A stretch of DNA of 64,000 nucleotides from Zingiber officinale (GCF_018446385.1 NC_055999.1:78073859-78137858), one strand, 5' to 3'. Counted from the stretch's first letter, positions 10,830 to 23,400 are shown. The notes: generated by a model not told the origin, from the letters alone. Program-made: numbers and translations.

Positions 10830-11940
10830 ATTGCCCCACCCTTAGGTGGTCGGCCAAGTTAGCTTAGAGCCCAAGCTAGGGCTGGTCTTCGGCCACACCA
10901 TGCTTGGGCTCCAAGCATTGGTCGACCCCCTACTTGGCTCAACCTTTTGGTCTTGGCCAGCCCTAGCTTGGGCTCTAAGCTAACTTGGCCGGCCACCTAA
11001 GGGTGGGTAGAAAGGTGGGTATAGGTGGGTATAATACTTTATAAATAAGAGGCTACGATAGGGACCGAGAGGAGGAATTGGTTTTGGTTTCACGATAAAA
11101 TTAAGCTTCCCGTGTTCGCCCCGAACACCCAACTTAATTTCATCAATAATAATTCATACCACTAAAGGATTATTATTGAACTACCGCACCAATTCCAAAT
11201 TATATTTTGGGCTCCTTCTTATTATGAGTGTGTTAGTCTCCCCGTGTTTAAGATGTCGGATGTCCACTAATTAATTGAGTTACTGACAACTCATTTTAAT
11301 TAATGTCTTAGTCCAAGAGTAGTACCACTCAACCTTATCGTCATGTCGAACTAAGTCCACCTGCAGGGTTTAACATGACAATCCTTATGAGCTCCTCTTG
11401 GGGACATTATCAACCTAGATTACTAGGACACAGTTTCCTTCTATAATCAACAACGCACACTATAAGTAATATCATTTTTCAACTTATCGGGCCTATTGAT
11501 TTATCGAGCTAAATCTCACCCTTTGACAAGTCAAAGAAATAAATACTAAATATATGTGCTTGTTATTATATTAAGATTAAGAGCACACACTTCTATAATA
11601 ACTAAGGTGTTGTTCTTTTATCAAGTCAGTATAAAAAGAACTTACCTTAAATGATTCTGCTCAATACACTCAAAGTGTGCTAGTGTAATTTATCAGTCAA
11701 GATAAACTAACACCTAATTACACTACGACTATTCCAATGGTTTGTTCATTTCCATCTTAGTCGCGAGCTATTGTTTATAATTTATAAAGAACCGATAACA
11801 TGATCTTCTGTGTGTGACACCACACACCATGTTATCTACAATATAAATTAATTAAACAACTACACTTAGCATAAATGTAGACATTTTTTACCAATGTGAT
11901 TCTTTATTTCAAAATAAATGTTTACAAAAGCTAGACATTT
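10830..11940 (+). mobile_element. Fragment of the 2.4-2.6 kb LTR family (copy 3)
   Basis: From about 10830 it follows solo LTR copies 1 and 2: the hairpin region, ttataaataagaggctacga, the gttcgccccgaacaccc block, and the ctccttatgagctcctctt and gtgacaccacacaccatg blocks. It breaks off after caaaagctagac near 11940, before the usual terminal CCAACA. The first 1.5 kb of the LTR is also missing. Confidence 0.85.
10835..11007. repeat. Palindrome with 51-bp arms (hairpin)
   Basis: The left arm 10835-10885 and right arm 10957-11007 are inverted copies with one mismatch by eye (ggtcgg versus ggccgg), around a 71-nt spacer. The other two copies of this LTR family have only weaker inverted symmetry at the same place. 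Confidence 0.93.
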
Positions 11941-12372
11941 TTATGTTTACAAAATAAATATGATTCTTTATGCCAAAGCATGAATGAGGGTTTCCTACAT
12001 TCTTCCCTTTAACATGAGAGTTTCACATTCTCTCCCTTTGAATATGGAGAATTTTCTAACTTAAATCCTACATTCTCCCCCTTTGGCACACATTAAAAAT
12101 CTTCTTCCAAGATTTATCTCATGTATTATTCATAACCTCACTTGTTATTCATAACATTACAATGAAGGTCGCATACCCTTCACTGTCCTCGATGCTCACC
12201 CTTGAGCATCCATCATCAAATGCTCATGCTAAAGCATTCGTTCTAAATTCTCAAATCATGTCTTTAACTAGATCCTCCCCCTCAAAACATGCTCCAAACT
12301 TCTTATCATTGAACCAACAATGATTTAGAGTTTCAAATCTTTAGAAAATCTAAGATTTGAAGTTATGAGACT
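11941..12372. other. Unassigned repeat-like DNA
   Basis: No reading frame is recognised. CT-rich motifs such as ctccccctttggcac resemble reverse-strand polypurine/internal text of copia elements, so it may be retroelement debris. Its origin is not established. Confidence 0.35.
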
Positions 12373-13719
12373 TGTAGGATCGTTACACATGTGAGGGGGG
12401 GGGGGGGGGGGGGGGGAATCACGTGGTTTTAAAAATTTATCTTTTTAGATTTTGAAAATGGAGTACGTAGTGGAATTAAATAAAATGCGAGAAAACAAAA
12501 GCACAAGTATCTGAGAAGTTACTTGGTTCAGAGCCTTTGGCAACTCTTACTCTAAGACCTAGGCCCCTCAGACCTATCGATGGACAATCCACTAAATTTT
12601 CTTCCAAACCCGCTGGAAGAGTAATCAAATACAAAAATACTAGGACAGTGTAACACCCTACACTTTCCTTTTGTAAGTAAATAAATTGTGCACAATATTA
12701 AAATCATTACCCAAACACTTAGACAAAGATGTGAATGCGCTCATGCATTGGTCTCGATCCGTCCATAGTAGTTGGGTTTAGCAGCGTCACAACACGGCAG
12801 TAGTATGAAGTTAGAGCAACTGGAATGTCGAAAGATCATGTATATGAGTTGTATTTGAAGCACTGCTTGAATGACTCTTTTATTGAGCATTGAGGGCACC
12901 TCCAAGCACATGAAGGCACCTCCAGACCCAAATCTCATCCCGAATGTCGTAGTCTCGATAACCTCTTGAAGTGACCTTCGATCTCTATCCATTGAGGGTG
13001 TCTTCAAGTAGTTCGAGGTGCCTTCACGCCTTGCTCCAAGGTGCCTCCAATCACATAGGAGGTGCCTTCGCACCTTTCTACATGAACTTGCAGCTGAAGC
13101 CTTCAGGGCATCTCCAATCGACCAAAAGGTGCCTTGTGCATTGTTCACCAAGGCTGAATTTGCTTTCTAACTCCTATAAAAATATGTTACTTCAAAAGCA
13201 AAGTGTAACCTATAAAACAGAGTTAGCACAATAATAAAATAATAGTATTAATTAATTCTTATCTTTTCAAGACCATGAATTAGTCATGGTCTCAATTTAG
13301 GTTTTTAAAATGGATCTAAATTATATCTATGCCTAAAGTCCCTAATTGGGACTTGTCCTCACTAGAACATTCTCTTCTAGTGACTTACCTTGCTTACCAT
13401 ACATAATCACTTGACTACCTTATGGTCCACTAGGCCTTCCCGCCAGTTGTTAGGTGCGCAGATCCAACTGGACTTCAGCCAGCTGTCAAGTCCCGCGGAT
13501 CCAACCAGATTTCTTGCCAGATATTGAGTCACTCCTTGACCTATCTAGACTTCCACACTAGTTATCAGGTCCTCCAGACCTAGTAGGATTTCAGCCTAGT
13601 GTCAGACCAGTCAAGTCCTGCACACTTGATAGAAAAGTTAGATCATAATACATCTAATTTTAATCCATTTATCATTCATCAAAAGTTAGGTTTGATCATT
13701 GGTGCCAACTGCACCAACA
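12373..13719 (-). mobile_element. LTR (1.35 kb) of a minus-strand copia element, probable 3' LTR
   Basis: On the plus strand it starts TGTAGG and ends CCAACA. Directly beyond it, 13720-13735 is pyrimidine-rich, which makes a polypurine tract on the minus strand. The first 600 bp match 18467-18974 well (tggagtacgtag or tggagtacgcag, the tgtaacaccctacactttcc block, caagatcatgtatatgagttg-like text). It therefore reads as the 3' LTR of an element whose 5' LTR is the truncated copy at 18467. Confidence 0.75.
12395..12416. repeat. Homopolymer run of 22 G
   Basis: Twenty-two consecutive G within the LTR. The paralogous LTR at 18467 has only gaaaagggg at this place, so the run expanded here or is an assembly artefact. 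Confidence 0.9.
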
Positions 13720-13735
13720 ATCTCTCTCTTTTTGA
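13720..13735 (-). promoter_or_regulatory. Polypurine tract of the minus-strand copia element
   Basis: On the minus strand the sequence reads tcaaaaagagagagat directly before the LTR start TGTTGG. This is the expected position of the plus-strand primer. Confidence 0.6.
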
Positions 13736-16700
13736 TGCAATGATAACTTGGGTTAAAGTTAGAAAAAAATATGCCAACATATAAGCAATAAAAATGATTT
13801 AAGAGAAATTTAAATAATTTTTATTTTCTATTTTATTCTTTTGATCATTTTAGGATTAAGTTTTTTAGATTTTTCTTAATTTTCTTACTTAAACTTTGAC
13901 CCTCCTCTTTTTCCATTCATAAAAAAAAATTGTAAATTATCAAGTATAAAGCAGGTAAATAGAGCAAGTAAGCATATCAAAAATAAAAAAATTTCCAAAG
14001 GTAAAATTTTTCATAAAAACTTACTGATCTATTTCAAGGAGGAGTTGATGATTTCAAGAAAATTTTCAAAGTATTTTTTAAAGGAATTTTGAAAGGGATT
14101 TTCAAAATTTGCAAAGGGTTTTCAAAATTTTAAAAATTTAATTTTGAAAGAATTAAATTCAAAAAACATTGTGCAATGCATTTTTAAGTATTTTTCAAAA
14201 ATAAAACATTTTGCAAAGCATTTCTAAATATATTTTTTTCGAAAAAAAAATTCAAAGATAAACTTTGCAAGAATTTTTCAAAGTGTTTTCATAGAAGTTT
14301 TCAAAGACAAATTTTAAAGTACTTTTCAAAAAAAAAATCAAATTAATTTTTAAGTTAGTGATGTAAAGTAATTTTAAAGTTTAATTTTCCGGAGAACTTT
14401 TGAAAAGTAAGTTTTAAAAGCAAGTTTTGAAAGCTTTTTCTAAAACATAACTTCAAGGCATTTTTCAGGTAATTTCTGACATTTTGTCGAAAATTTTGCA
14501 CCATATTTTTAAAGAAATTAAGTAAAATAGTTTTGTGAAGCATTTTTAAAAATATTTTTCAAACAAACTTTGACAAAGTTAAAAATTATACCAAAGCATT
14601 TTGGAAGGATTTTTCAAAACAATTTTTAAAGCAATTTTTGAATAAAAATTTCAAGTATTTTCAAGGATATTTTTTAAAATATTTTTAAGTTGTTCAAACA
14701 TATCCTCCCCCTTAAATTGACACTCCTAGTTATCCTTGGCCATGACAAGGAGTTCTACCTAAGTGTCTAAGGGAATTAGTGTTGGGAATGTTGATTTTCA
14801 GAAAAAAAAAATATATTATTTCGAAAACTCGTATTTTCTATTCATCCATTAAGTTTGATTAAAATTAATCATTATTTATTAATCAGTTATCCCTTTAGGA
14901 TTAATCTAAGATTAAGTTAATTAAATTGAAATTAAATGTCATGCTAAATGAAACAATTTGTTACTAATGTTTAATTAAATGAGTAAGTTAGGTTCAAATT
15001 ATTAAGTTCGATTTAAGTGCATTTAATTTGGATAAGTGTATTTTTCGATTAATAATTTACTTAAAGCTAGATTGAATTGAATATTGATTAACTCAATTCA
15101 ATAATTAAGTACATATTTGATTAATTAACTTAAATATTATATTAATTGATTGAGTAAATTAAGAGTAATAATTGAATTTCAAATTAACTAATTAATTAAA
15201 GTATTAGTTTTAATTTAATTTTATTTGACTTCATCTTTAAGTTTTAATTAAATTTAACTTAAGTTAAATTATTAATTAAAGTTAAGTTAAATTAGGATTT
15301 AACTAAGTTGAAGTTAGCATTAATTTAGAGTTAGTTAGGTTGTAAGTTTGATTAAGTTAAAATTTTATTAAGGTTTAACGATAGGTTAAATTAAGATAAA
15401 CATTTAGTTCATTAAATTAAGGTTAAGTTATATTAATGTTTTGAGGTTAATTCAATTAAGTTTTAATTGTTTCCTTATTAATTATTTAATTAAGTTTTAA
15501 GTTTAAGTTAAATAAGTTTTAATTGATTTAATTATTTGTTTAATTAAGATTTAGGTTTAAATTAATTAATTTAATTAGTTTAAGTTTAAATTATTTTCAT
15601 TAAGTTTTAATTTAAGTTTAATTAGTTTAGAATTTCATTAAAAATTTTATAGTTTCTAGTTGAGTGATATTTTTTATTTTATAGATTAATTGAGGTTTAA
15701 ACTTAGGCATTAATTAATTAAAACTAAATATTGTTGACTAAGTTTAGGATTAGTTAAAGGTTTAAGTTTGATTTTAAGTTTAATATTATTATTTATTTTA
15801 GGATGAATAATTCATAATTAATTGATTTTAGGTTTTATTTTAAGTTATTTCATTAATGTTTTAATTTAAGTTTAACTTTTAATTAAGTTTTAAATTTTAA
15901 CTAATATTTTTTTAAAATAATTTTTAAAAGAATTAAAAGAATTTTTAATAGCTTTTAAAAATATTTTTAAAATAATATTTAAAAGATTTGAAATAATTTT
16001 GAAAATAATTTTTATAATAATTTTAAATTAATGTTAATTAAGCTTAATGGTTTTAATTAAGTTTAAATTTAATTTAATTTGAATTTTGATTTGATTTTAA
16101 TTTTAATTTGATTTTAATTTCAGCTTTAATTTTTGTTTTTAATTTTAATTTTATTTTTTGATTTAAATTTAAATTTAAATTTAATATAATTTAATTTAAT
16201 TTTAATCATCTCACCCGATCTTTGTTTTCAATTAAGTGTATCCTATAATTTTATGAGATGATTTACGTATGTTATTTTAAAAGATTATTTGACCATGTGT
16301 TAGATTCAGGTTTACTTGTCAGTTAACTATATGTACATTTTAAAAATTAACTTCCAGGCTATGGCGAGATACATGAGCCTTCTTGAGTATTAGAGCAATG
16401 ATCACCTCTAAACAAAGACTTTTTAAGAAATTGGATATTTAATTTTTCTATTGATAAACTCTGATCTAACTAGTTTAGGATTTGACGAGTTAGCTTCGGT
16501 TAGTTTCACTTAGCTAAGTAGACAAGAAGAGTACGCCTTACCCTACTTGACTCCCTAGACTAAGTTTCCCTAATGTACTATTATTTCATCCCACCCTAGT
16601 ACTAGGTTGGACAAAAGGCAAGTTATCCTTTTAATCTAATCCTAATTTTCCAATTAGGTAGACTAGTGTTTTGGAGGCACCAACTAGTTTGGTGTCTCCT

Positions 16701-17489
16701 CCTAGTTAAGTTTTAATTAGGCTTAATTAAGTTTTGATTAAAGGTTTAATTAATGTGTTAATTAATTGTAGTTTAATTTAAATTTTTAATTTTGAATTAA
16801 TTAAATTGGTTAAATTATCTTTATTTTAAAAAAAAATTATATTTAAGATTTAATTTTTCTTTTAATTTTGATTTTTAATTTACTATATTATTTTTGTTTA
16901 AGATGTTGTCTTTAATATTTAATTTTGAATTTGTTAGATTTAGTTTTAATTTTATCCTTATATTTTCTTTGTCTTTAGGTTTATATTATTAGTTGAATTT
17001 ATTAGATTAGTTTTATCTATATTATTATCTTTAAGATTTAAATTTTTATCAATTAAATTATCTTAGTTTTGAATCGAAACTTCTAGATTGACAATATCTA
17101 GATTATCAAATGTTTTATTGTGGTATTTTTTAATTTTATCTAGACCTATTTTGTCATTTTTAAGTTTTAAATTCAAATTTATCTTGATGTTTGAGTTGAT
17201 TAAGTTATTAATTATTTCTAATTTTTTATTTAATTTTAAATTTTTTTGAATTAATTAATTTGTTTGAATTGATTTGATCAATGTTCTATTTAACCAAGTC
17301 AAGGGTAATGCCAACCTAATCAAGGTCTTGATTGACTTGATTAAAATCTAGATTAATTTTTAGTTCTGAATTTTTAATTAAATTTGAATTATGAAAATCT
17401 AGATTATCATGTACCATACTAGAGGTATTTTAATAGTTATCTAAATTATCATACAGATTTTTTAAATCACTACTGAAACTAAATTAATT
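13736..17489 (-). mobile_element. Decayed AT-rich interior of the minus-strand copia element
   Basis: No pol frame can be read. 14040-14700 is built from degenerate ttttcaaag/atttttaaa units. 14780-16200 is extremely AT-rich with recurring ttaagtttaatt words. 16318-16450 vaguely resembles the start of the 2.5 kb LTR family (ggctatggcgagatacatgag). Assignment to one element rests on the PBS, gag and LTRs around it, and foreign insertions inside are likely. Confidence 0.4.
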
Positions 17490-17744
17490 GCAATGAATAG
17501 GTCCAACTCTATAAAAAAAATGGAATCTAGTAAATACTTTCTTACATGGAGTCATTATATATGATATGTGGGGATATGTATGAGATATGGATTTTATATG
17601 GATCTATTTATACCAATCCTTTCATTCTTGCTCGAGCCGGATGATGAAAAATTATCATGTCCGGTTCCTTCGGGGGATGTATCAATAAGAATTCACCTAT
17701 CCTAATAACAAAGAAACCTGATTTGAACGATCCTGTATTAAGAG
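17490..17744 (+). pseudogene. petD: Nuclear plastid DNA fragment: petD group II intron 3' end plus start of exon 2
   Basis: 17634-17667 matches a 34-nt group II intron domain V (gagccgg ... ccggttc around an internal hairpin), followed by a domain VI-like stretch. After the intron end near 17705 the frame reads TKKPDLNDPVLR, the N-terminus of cytochrome b6/f subunit IV (petD). It breaks off within the next codon at about 17744. Upstream sequence to about 17490 looks like petD intron too, but I could not confirm its edge. The fragment has no first exon and only about a dozen codons of exon 2, so it is a non-functional plastid-to-nucleus transfer. It lies within old retroelement sequence. Confidence 0.85.
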
Positions 17745-17779
17745 ACAGAGATATTTTGATAAATTATATTAACATTGAA

Positions 17780-18453
17780 CACAACCCCTAATTCAGTAGG
17801 CTTCTCCGTTGGGTTGGACTCGAGTTTAAATTCACTTTTGACTTGATCCTCCAACTTCAAAGGCTCCTCATGAAGTTTGATCAACTAGGTCCAAAGCTCG
17901 AATACATTCTCGGACTTTTCTAATCTACACAATACATTATTAGGTAGAATATAAAAAATCAACTCAATTACCTTTCTGTTTAACTTTAAATCCTGAGAGG
18001 CATTTTTCAATATCAACAAATAGTTAATATTTACACTTCCTAAGAAGCATTCTATTGCTCACCTCTAGTAGTTGAAATCTTCTTGATCATATGGTGATGG
18101 TTCGTTGATGCTTCATCCCAACATCTCTTTGTGTATCATTTCTCTTGCACAATACAATTTTAAAAAGATATTCCAAGACTAGGTCTTGGGTAAATAGTAC
18201 GGGAGAATAAACGTAAAGAATAACTTTCCACCAATTTCGAGAAAAATAAAAAAATAATCATAAAAAATAATGACAAATTTTGTTAAAATAGATTTTGCAT
18301 CAAATCTAACTAATGGTGAAAAAAAATGAGAATTCAAAATTAGGAAAAAAAAAAGTGTAAGACTATTTTTAAATTAAAAAAATATGTATATCTATTTTAT
18401 TAAAAAGGAACCCCTTGCTTGATTGGTGGTTGTACCAATTCAGAGTGATCTAG
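17780..18453 (-). pseudogene. Copia gag relic (minus strand)
   Basis: Reverse-strand translation gives pieces typical of SIRE/Tork-type Gag: a YDQEDFNYWR-like start, then KVIELIFYILPNNVLCRL, then ENVFELWT and KLHEEPLKLEDQVKSEF, with interrupting stops. The order and spacing fit a Gag N-terminal half directly downstream of the PBS at 18454-18465. It ends near the plastid fragment and lacks a zinc knuckle. Confidence 0.65.
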
Positions 18454-18465
18454 CTCAGATGCCAC
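18454..18465 (-). promoter_or_regulatory. Primer-binding site of the minus-strand copia element
   Basis: The minus strand reads agtggcatctgag right after the LTR end. This is a decayed form of TGGTATCAGAG, complementary to the initiator Met tRNA 3' end. Confidence 0.6.
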
Positions 18466-18466
18466 T

Positions 18467-18974
18467 TATAGGATCATTACACACATGAAAAGGGGTGAAT
18501 CACTTGGTTTTAAAAAGTTGTCTTTTTAGGTTTTGAAAACGGAGTACGCAGCGGAATCAAATAAAATATGAGAAAACAAAAGCATAAGTACACGAGGAGT
18601 TATTTAGTTTGGAGCCTTTGGAGACTTCTACTCCAAGACCTAGGTCCCTTGAATCTATCAATGGGCAATCCACTAAATTCTCTTTTGAAATTGCTGGAAG
18701 AGTAATTGAACAAAAATACGAGGAAAATGTAATACCCTACACTTTCCTTTTACAAGTAATAAATTGTGCACAATATTAAAATTGTTACCCAAGCACTTAG
18801 ATGGAGATCTGAATGCGCTCATTCGTTAGTCTCGGTCCGTCCATAGTGGTTGGGCATAGCAACGCCGCAGAATAGTAGTAGTATGAAGTCAAAATCGCCA
18901 AAATGTCGAAAGATCATGTATATGAGTTGTAACTGAAGCACTGCTCGAATGACTTTGTTATTGACCGTTGAGGA
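18467..18974 (-). mobile_element. Truncated 5' LTR of the minus-strand copia element
   Basis: This 508-bp piece is homologous to 12373-12900 and adjoins the PBS. It stops abruptly at 18974 where another element's LTR begins. The missing part was not found elsewhere in the window. Confidence 0.7.
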
Positions 18975-20658
18975 TGTTAGAATTTGAGGGATGTCCTAAG
19001 GCAATCACTTTACGATTATTTATTTATTTATTTGATAAGTATAGATTCAATATTTGAGTACATATTATATGTTTGATTGTCTTAAACTCATTTACTGAAT
19101 GCCCATAATATAATTCATAGTATGAGAAAATTTATGATTGGATTGCAACTAGTGATTATCTCTACATGTGCAATTATGAATATATTGAAATTTCCCTAGT
19201 CGTCGAATTGATGTATTCGGACACCATCAATTTTGTAAGACTAGCACGCGTTATACTCCTTGGTTCGGCCAAGCAGTTATTTTCTCACTGGCTGGAGACA
19301 TTGGGATGTCGAGAGTTAAACATGAATGCTGGTTATGGTAACTAGTTCATTGGAGTGACTCGCTGTAAGACTTCATAAGATTCTCTACATATATATATAG
19401 ATATATCTGTGAGTTCTTACTGCAACACGAGTGCAAGTTTCCTTCGACTTGAGGTATACAAGTCATCTTGGTTATGGAGACTTATGCTTTGACATCTTAA
19501 GCAAACATCTCATTGAGATGTGGACCCGGGATGATTGGGTATAAGTTGAAGTGTCCGAAAGTGTTTGGATAGCGCATAGATGATTCACCGCTCCTTGCGA
19601 GGAGACATATACCCTATGACCACTCATTAGGATTATTACTCAAAGTCTTTGGCCAAAGTATCACATGTTAAAAGTGCGAGACTCTTGTACACATGTACGA
19701 GTAATTTGAATCCGCAAAATGAGGAAGTATCAATTGGGCTAGGTGTGACGTAGTCAGCCTAGTGGGGACAAGACACATAGACCATATTCCAAACCAAGTG
19801 GGTATAAGATGAGTGAAAGGAACAAGGCACGACTCACTGTAGCTGCTGAAGGATTTAGAATTAATTCTAAGATCAACTATGATTTCCTGACTTATTGAGG
19901 ATCATGATGTACTATTAGGTGTCACTCATGTTTGTTCTATAATTAAGTAGTTAATTATGGACGACCAAGATAAACCGGGAACCTATTGGGTCACACGCAC
20001 TAATGAGTCTCTAAAAGACGTAAACAAGTTAAAAATAGGATTCTTAGATTAAGAGATAAATGTTTGGTTGAACCATACATAAAATAAATATGGAAATATT
20101 TGTCGCAATGGAAGCATAGATGACCACATCTCTTATGGAAGAGTTGGACCATATTTGGTTTAATCATGAATTAGTCATGAACCAACTCGGTTAAGTTGTG
20201 AATCAAACCAAGGGGTTAATGGGCTAATTTTTGGTTAAGGGATAATGGGTTGGATTTCCCCTTGTTGTTGTGACCACCACAAGGAAGAAATCTCTTCCTT
20301 GTGTGATTCTCTTCCTCTTCCTCTTGATCCCTTTTCTTTGCTTATGGCTACTAACTTCTGAAGGAGAGACTTGTACTCAAGGAGTTGTTTTGAGGAGCTC
20401 GGTGTGGATACGAATAGAAGTGAGGTTCGACAACGTCGCTACAGTTGATGTCCTTCTCGTTACAGGTCATCCGTAAGGTTCAACTAGCCTAAATTTACTT
20501 TCCATAAAAATTTAATTATGCGATCATGTTTGGCATGTTGTATCCTTGTATGCGTGTGGTGCGTGTGATGTAATAATTTAAGAATTATTATTATTTTATT
20601 TTCCGCTGCACATGTTTACAAAACGTGTTTAGCACACACTGCATCGGGCATATCCCAA
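18975..20658 (+). mobile_element. 5' LTR of a plus-strand copia element
   Basis: It starts TGTTAGAATTTGAGG and ends shortly before a primer-binding site at 20662. The matching gag lies past a later insertion at 36541-37317. The 3' end is approximate (20657-20660). The matching 3' LTR was not found in the window, so the element is truncated at about 37317. Confidence 0.75.
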
Positions 20659-20661
20659 TCG

Positions 20662-20673
20662 TGGTATCAGAAC
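20662..20673 (+). promoter_or_regulatory. Primer-binding site of the copia element
   Basis: TGGTATCAGAAC corresponds to the initiator Met tRNA 3' end and directly follows the LTR. Confidence 0.8.
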
Positions 20674-22065
20674 CTGATCGTGTTTCGACATGATCGTAAA
20701 ATTATTTTACAATTTTTAATTTATGTTGTAATTAATTTTAAAATTTTTCAGGAATTATTAAGATATTTCTATTTTTGGAAAGTTTCCTAAATTGTTAGGA
20801 AATTTCTTTTTTAGAAAGTTCATGATATAATTTTGGAAAATTAAATTTATAAATATTATGTTAATTTAGAAATTATCATTTCTAGAATTTTCTAAAATTT
20901 TAAGAAATATTCTATTTTTAGAAAATTTCCTAATTTGTTAGATAATACAAATATGGAAAGATTCTGTAATTTTTTTTAAAAATATAGATATGAGATATTC
21001 TAAATTAAATTATAGAATTAATGTTTTCTGAAATTTTTAGATTTATTAAAATATTTTATTTTTGGAAAGTTTCTTAAATTGTTAGGAAATACTAAATTTG
21101 AAAAGATTTAAAAATCATAAAAAAATATAGATTTGAGATATTCTAAATTAAATTATAGAATTAATATTTTCTGAAATTTTCGGATTTCTTAAAATATTCT
21201 ATTTTTAGAAAGTTTCCTAAATTGCGAGGAAATATCAAATTTAGAAATATTTAAAAAATCATAAAAAATCTAGATTTGAATTATTTTGTAATAAATTAAG
21301 AAATATTAATTATTTATTTCCTAAATGGTTAGGAAATTAATTTGGAAATTTATTTTCAAAATAATTAAAGATTTTTTATTGATAGAAAGATTCTAGATGA
21401 GATATGTTAATTAAATTTGAAAATTGATTTTCTAATTTGATTAGATAAATTTTGATTTATTAAAATCAGATTTATAACATATTTTTTATTTCCAAAATAG
21501 AATTATAACATATATAAATTTATGCCATACACATACCATATTGTATGCCATGTTGATGCATTAATTATAACATGATTAAATTTTGCTATATGTGTGATGT
21601 GATTAGATCTTACCATATGTATGATGTGTAATGCTATGCCATGCGTGTGATGTGCCATATCATCATTTATGTCATGCGTGCGACGTGTCATGTCATCATT
21701 TATATCATGCGCGTAATGTCATATAGATAGAATTTTGCATGATATAGATAAGACCTAAATCCCTTACTCAATATTAAAACCTACACCTTCCGTTAATATG
21801 GTAAGAACTAGAGTTTAAATTCTTGTTTTGATTTTAAACTTGAAACGTTGATTTATTGTGATAAAGCCATAATCAATGTGGATAGAGGTGAAGTTGGGTG
21901 ATGTGCATTTGATGTACACTTGTTAATGTATTAACATCCCAATGTTTATGCGAAGATCAATTAGTTGCTAGCATAATGTGATAGTTGCATATAAGTGATA
22001 TGCAATCAGTAAATATGTTATCTACCACTATAGCTAAGAATGGCTTGTTGGTCAAAGTCAATGTT
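20674..22065 (+). mobile_element. Untranslated leader of the copia element with tandem repeats
   Basis: No frame is recognised. 20872-21290 holds about three degenerate units with a period near 143 bp (gagatattctaaattaaattat recurs at 20992 and 21135). 21520-21720 holds short tgccatgcgtgtgatgtg-like units. The leader is cut at 22066-22070 by the gypsy solo LTR and continues at 36541. Confidence 0.6.
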
Positions 22066-22914
22066 ATTCTTGTCACACCCCTAAAGGAGTCCCTGCCAGA
22101 CAAAAATCCGACAGCATCTCCCCTGTACCGATGACAATCTGAAACATACATACATACAAAATACATCAGCCACACACAAATGGAATATATACACAACAAC
22201 GCAGTTATATATTCAACTCACACGGCTGGAACAAAATAAAATACAACCACGCAGTTATATATATACATTAAACAACCCACTCGGTTGTACTAAAAACCAA
22301 CACAGCGGAAATCATAAAATAACGAATATGAAACGAACAAAACAACTAACTGCGAGCCGGCTCAGCTTGATACAACATTACCAAACCAAATACAAGAATA
22401 CCACACGACAAAACTCCAAGTCCACATCAAACTATTACAATGGCAAGATCACAAATCCAAAACAAAATAGCATAAGAAACCGAAACCAGAAGATCGTCCT
22501 CGAATGTGACGGGGGACTGGCGAACATGACCTCCAAGCGACTCCATAAATCCTTTACCTGCTACCTGGTGAAATGAACTAGTTTATGGGGTGGTGAGTAC
22601 TAAGATTCAGCGGGTAATAGACAGATAGTGCATGAACATAATAAAGAACTAGATATACAAAGGTATACAGTCTCATAGGGAAAATAACAGATACTACAGT
22701 GATATCATAATAAGTGTCCATACCTGAAACCATATCCTAGGCTAGTAATAGAAGGTCAGGTGTAGCAAAGACCTGCTACAATACTACTCATAACTACATG
22801 GGTAACATGTGAGGTATATACTTATTAACAATAAGTAAGGCAGTGTCTAAACACATACCACAGGTATATAACTCAATATAAGTAAGTATATCTAACATAT
22901 GGATATACTAATAT

Positions 22915-23075
22915 CACAGCATAAGTAAGCAACAGCAGTATAAGTAGGCAACAACAGAATAAGTATGCAACAACAACATAAGTAAGTAACAACAGTATAA
23001 ATAGGCAACAGTAGAATAAGTATGCAACAACAGCATAAGTAAGCAATAGCAGCATAAGTATAATAACAACAGCGT
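22915..23075. repeat. Minisatellite, about 17-18 bp unit
   Basis: Eight to nine units like ataagtaggcaacaacag lie inside the gypsy LTR. The spurious reverse-strand frames rich in Leu, Cys and Tyr here come from this repeat. Confidence 0.85.
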
Positions 23076-23224
23076 ATGTACGGATGGTCACCCCGCCCAC
23101 CCCTCTGCACCACGACCCTTGTATGGTCGAGAGGTCGGATCGATGACAACTGTATGACAGTCCAGCCGCCACTACTCTCAAGTGACCGAATGGACAGTTT
23201 GCATAGTAGTTATCTAGCTATGTA

Positions 23225-23400
23225 GCAATAGGATCCCTGTTGCTCACAACTCCAGCCGCCACTACCCATGAGTGGCCGAGTGCGGCACGACAGGACAAGC
23301 GGCATCTCCTCCAGCTACCACTACCCATGAGTGACCGAGTGTGCGGCGCGGCCCGACAACTCACTCCCTCACAAGGAAGATGTGGTCGCTTGCATGGATG
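23225..23400. repeat. Repeated gccactacccatgagtg motif in the gypsy LTR
   Basis: Units like ccgccactacccatgagtgg occur near 23165, 23255 and 23315, each followed by gaccgagtg or gccgagtg. They seem to be local duplication inside the LTR. Confidence 0.65.

Noticed and set aside
12741-13234. Short frames on both strands
   Set aside because: Inside an LTR, not conserved in the paralogous LTR at 18467, which has stops and indels.
14355-14543. Minus-strand Asn/Lys/Phe-rich short frame
   Set aside because: Low-complexity AT-rich sequence; no domain, no codon bias.
17705-17744. Functional petD gene
   Set aside because: Only the intron end and about a dozen codons of exon 2 are present, without the rest of the gene.
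22873-23181. Leu/Cys/Tyr-rich minus-strand frames that look like membrane proteins
   Set aside because: They are read-through of the 17-18 bp minisatellite.
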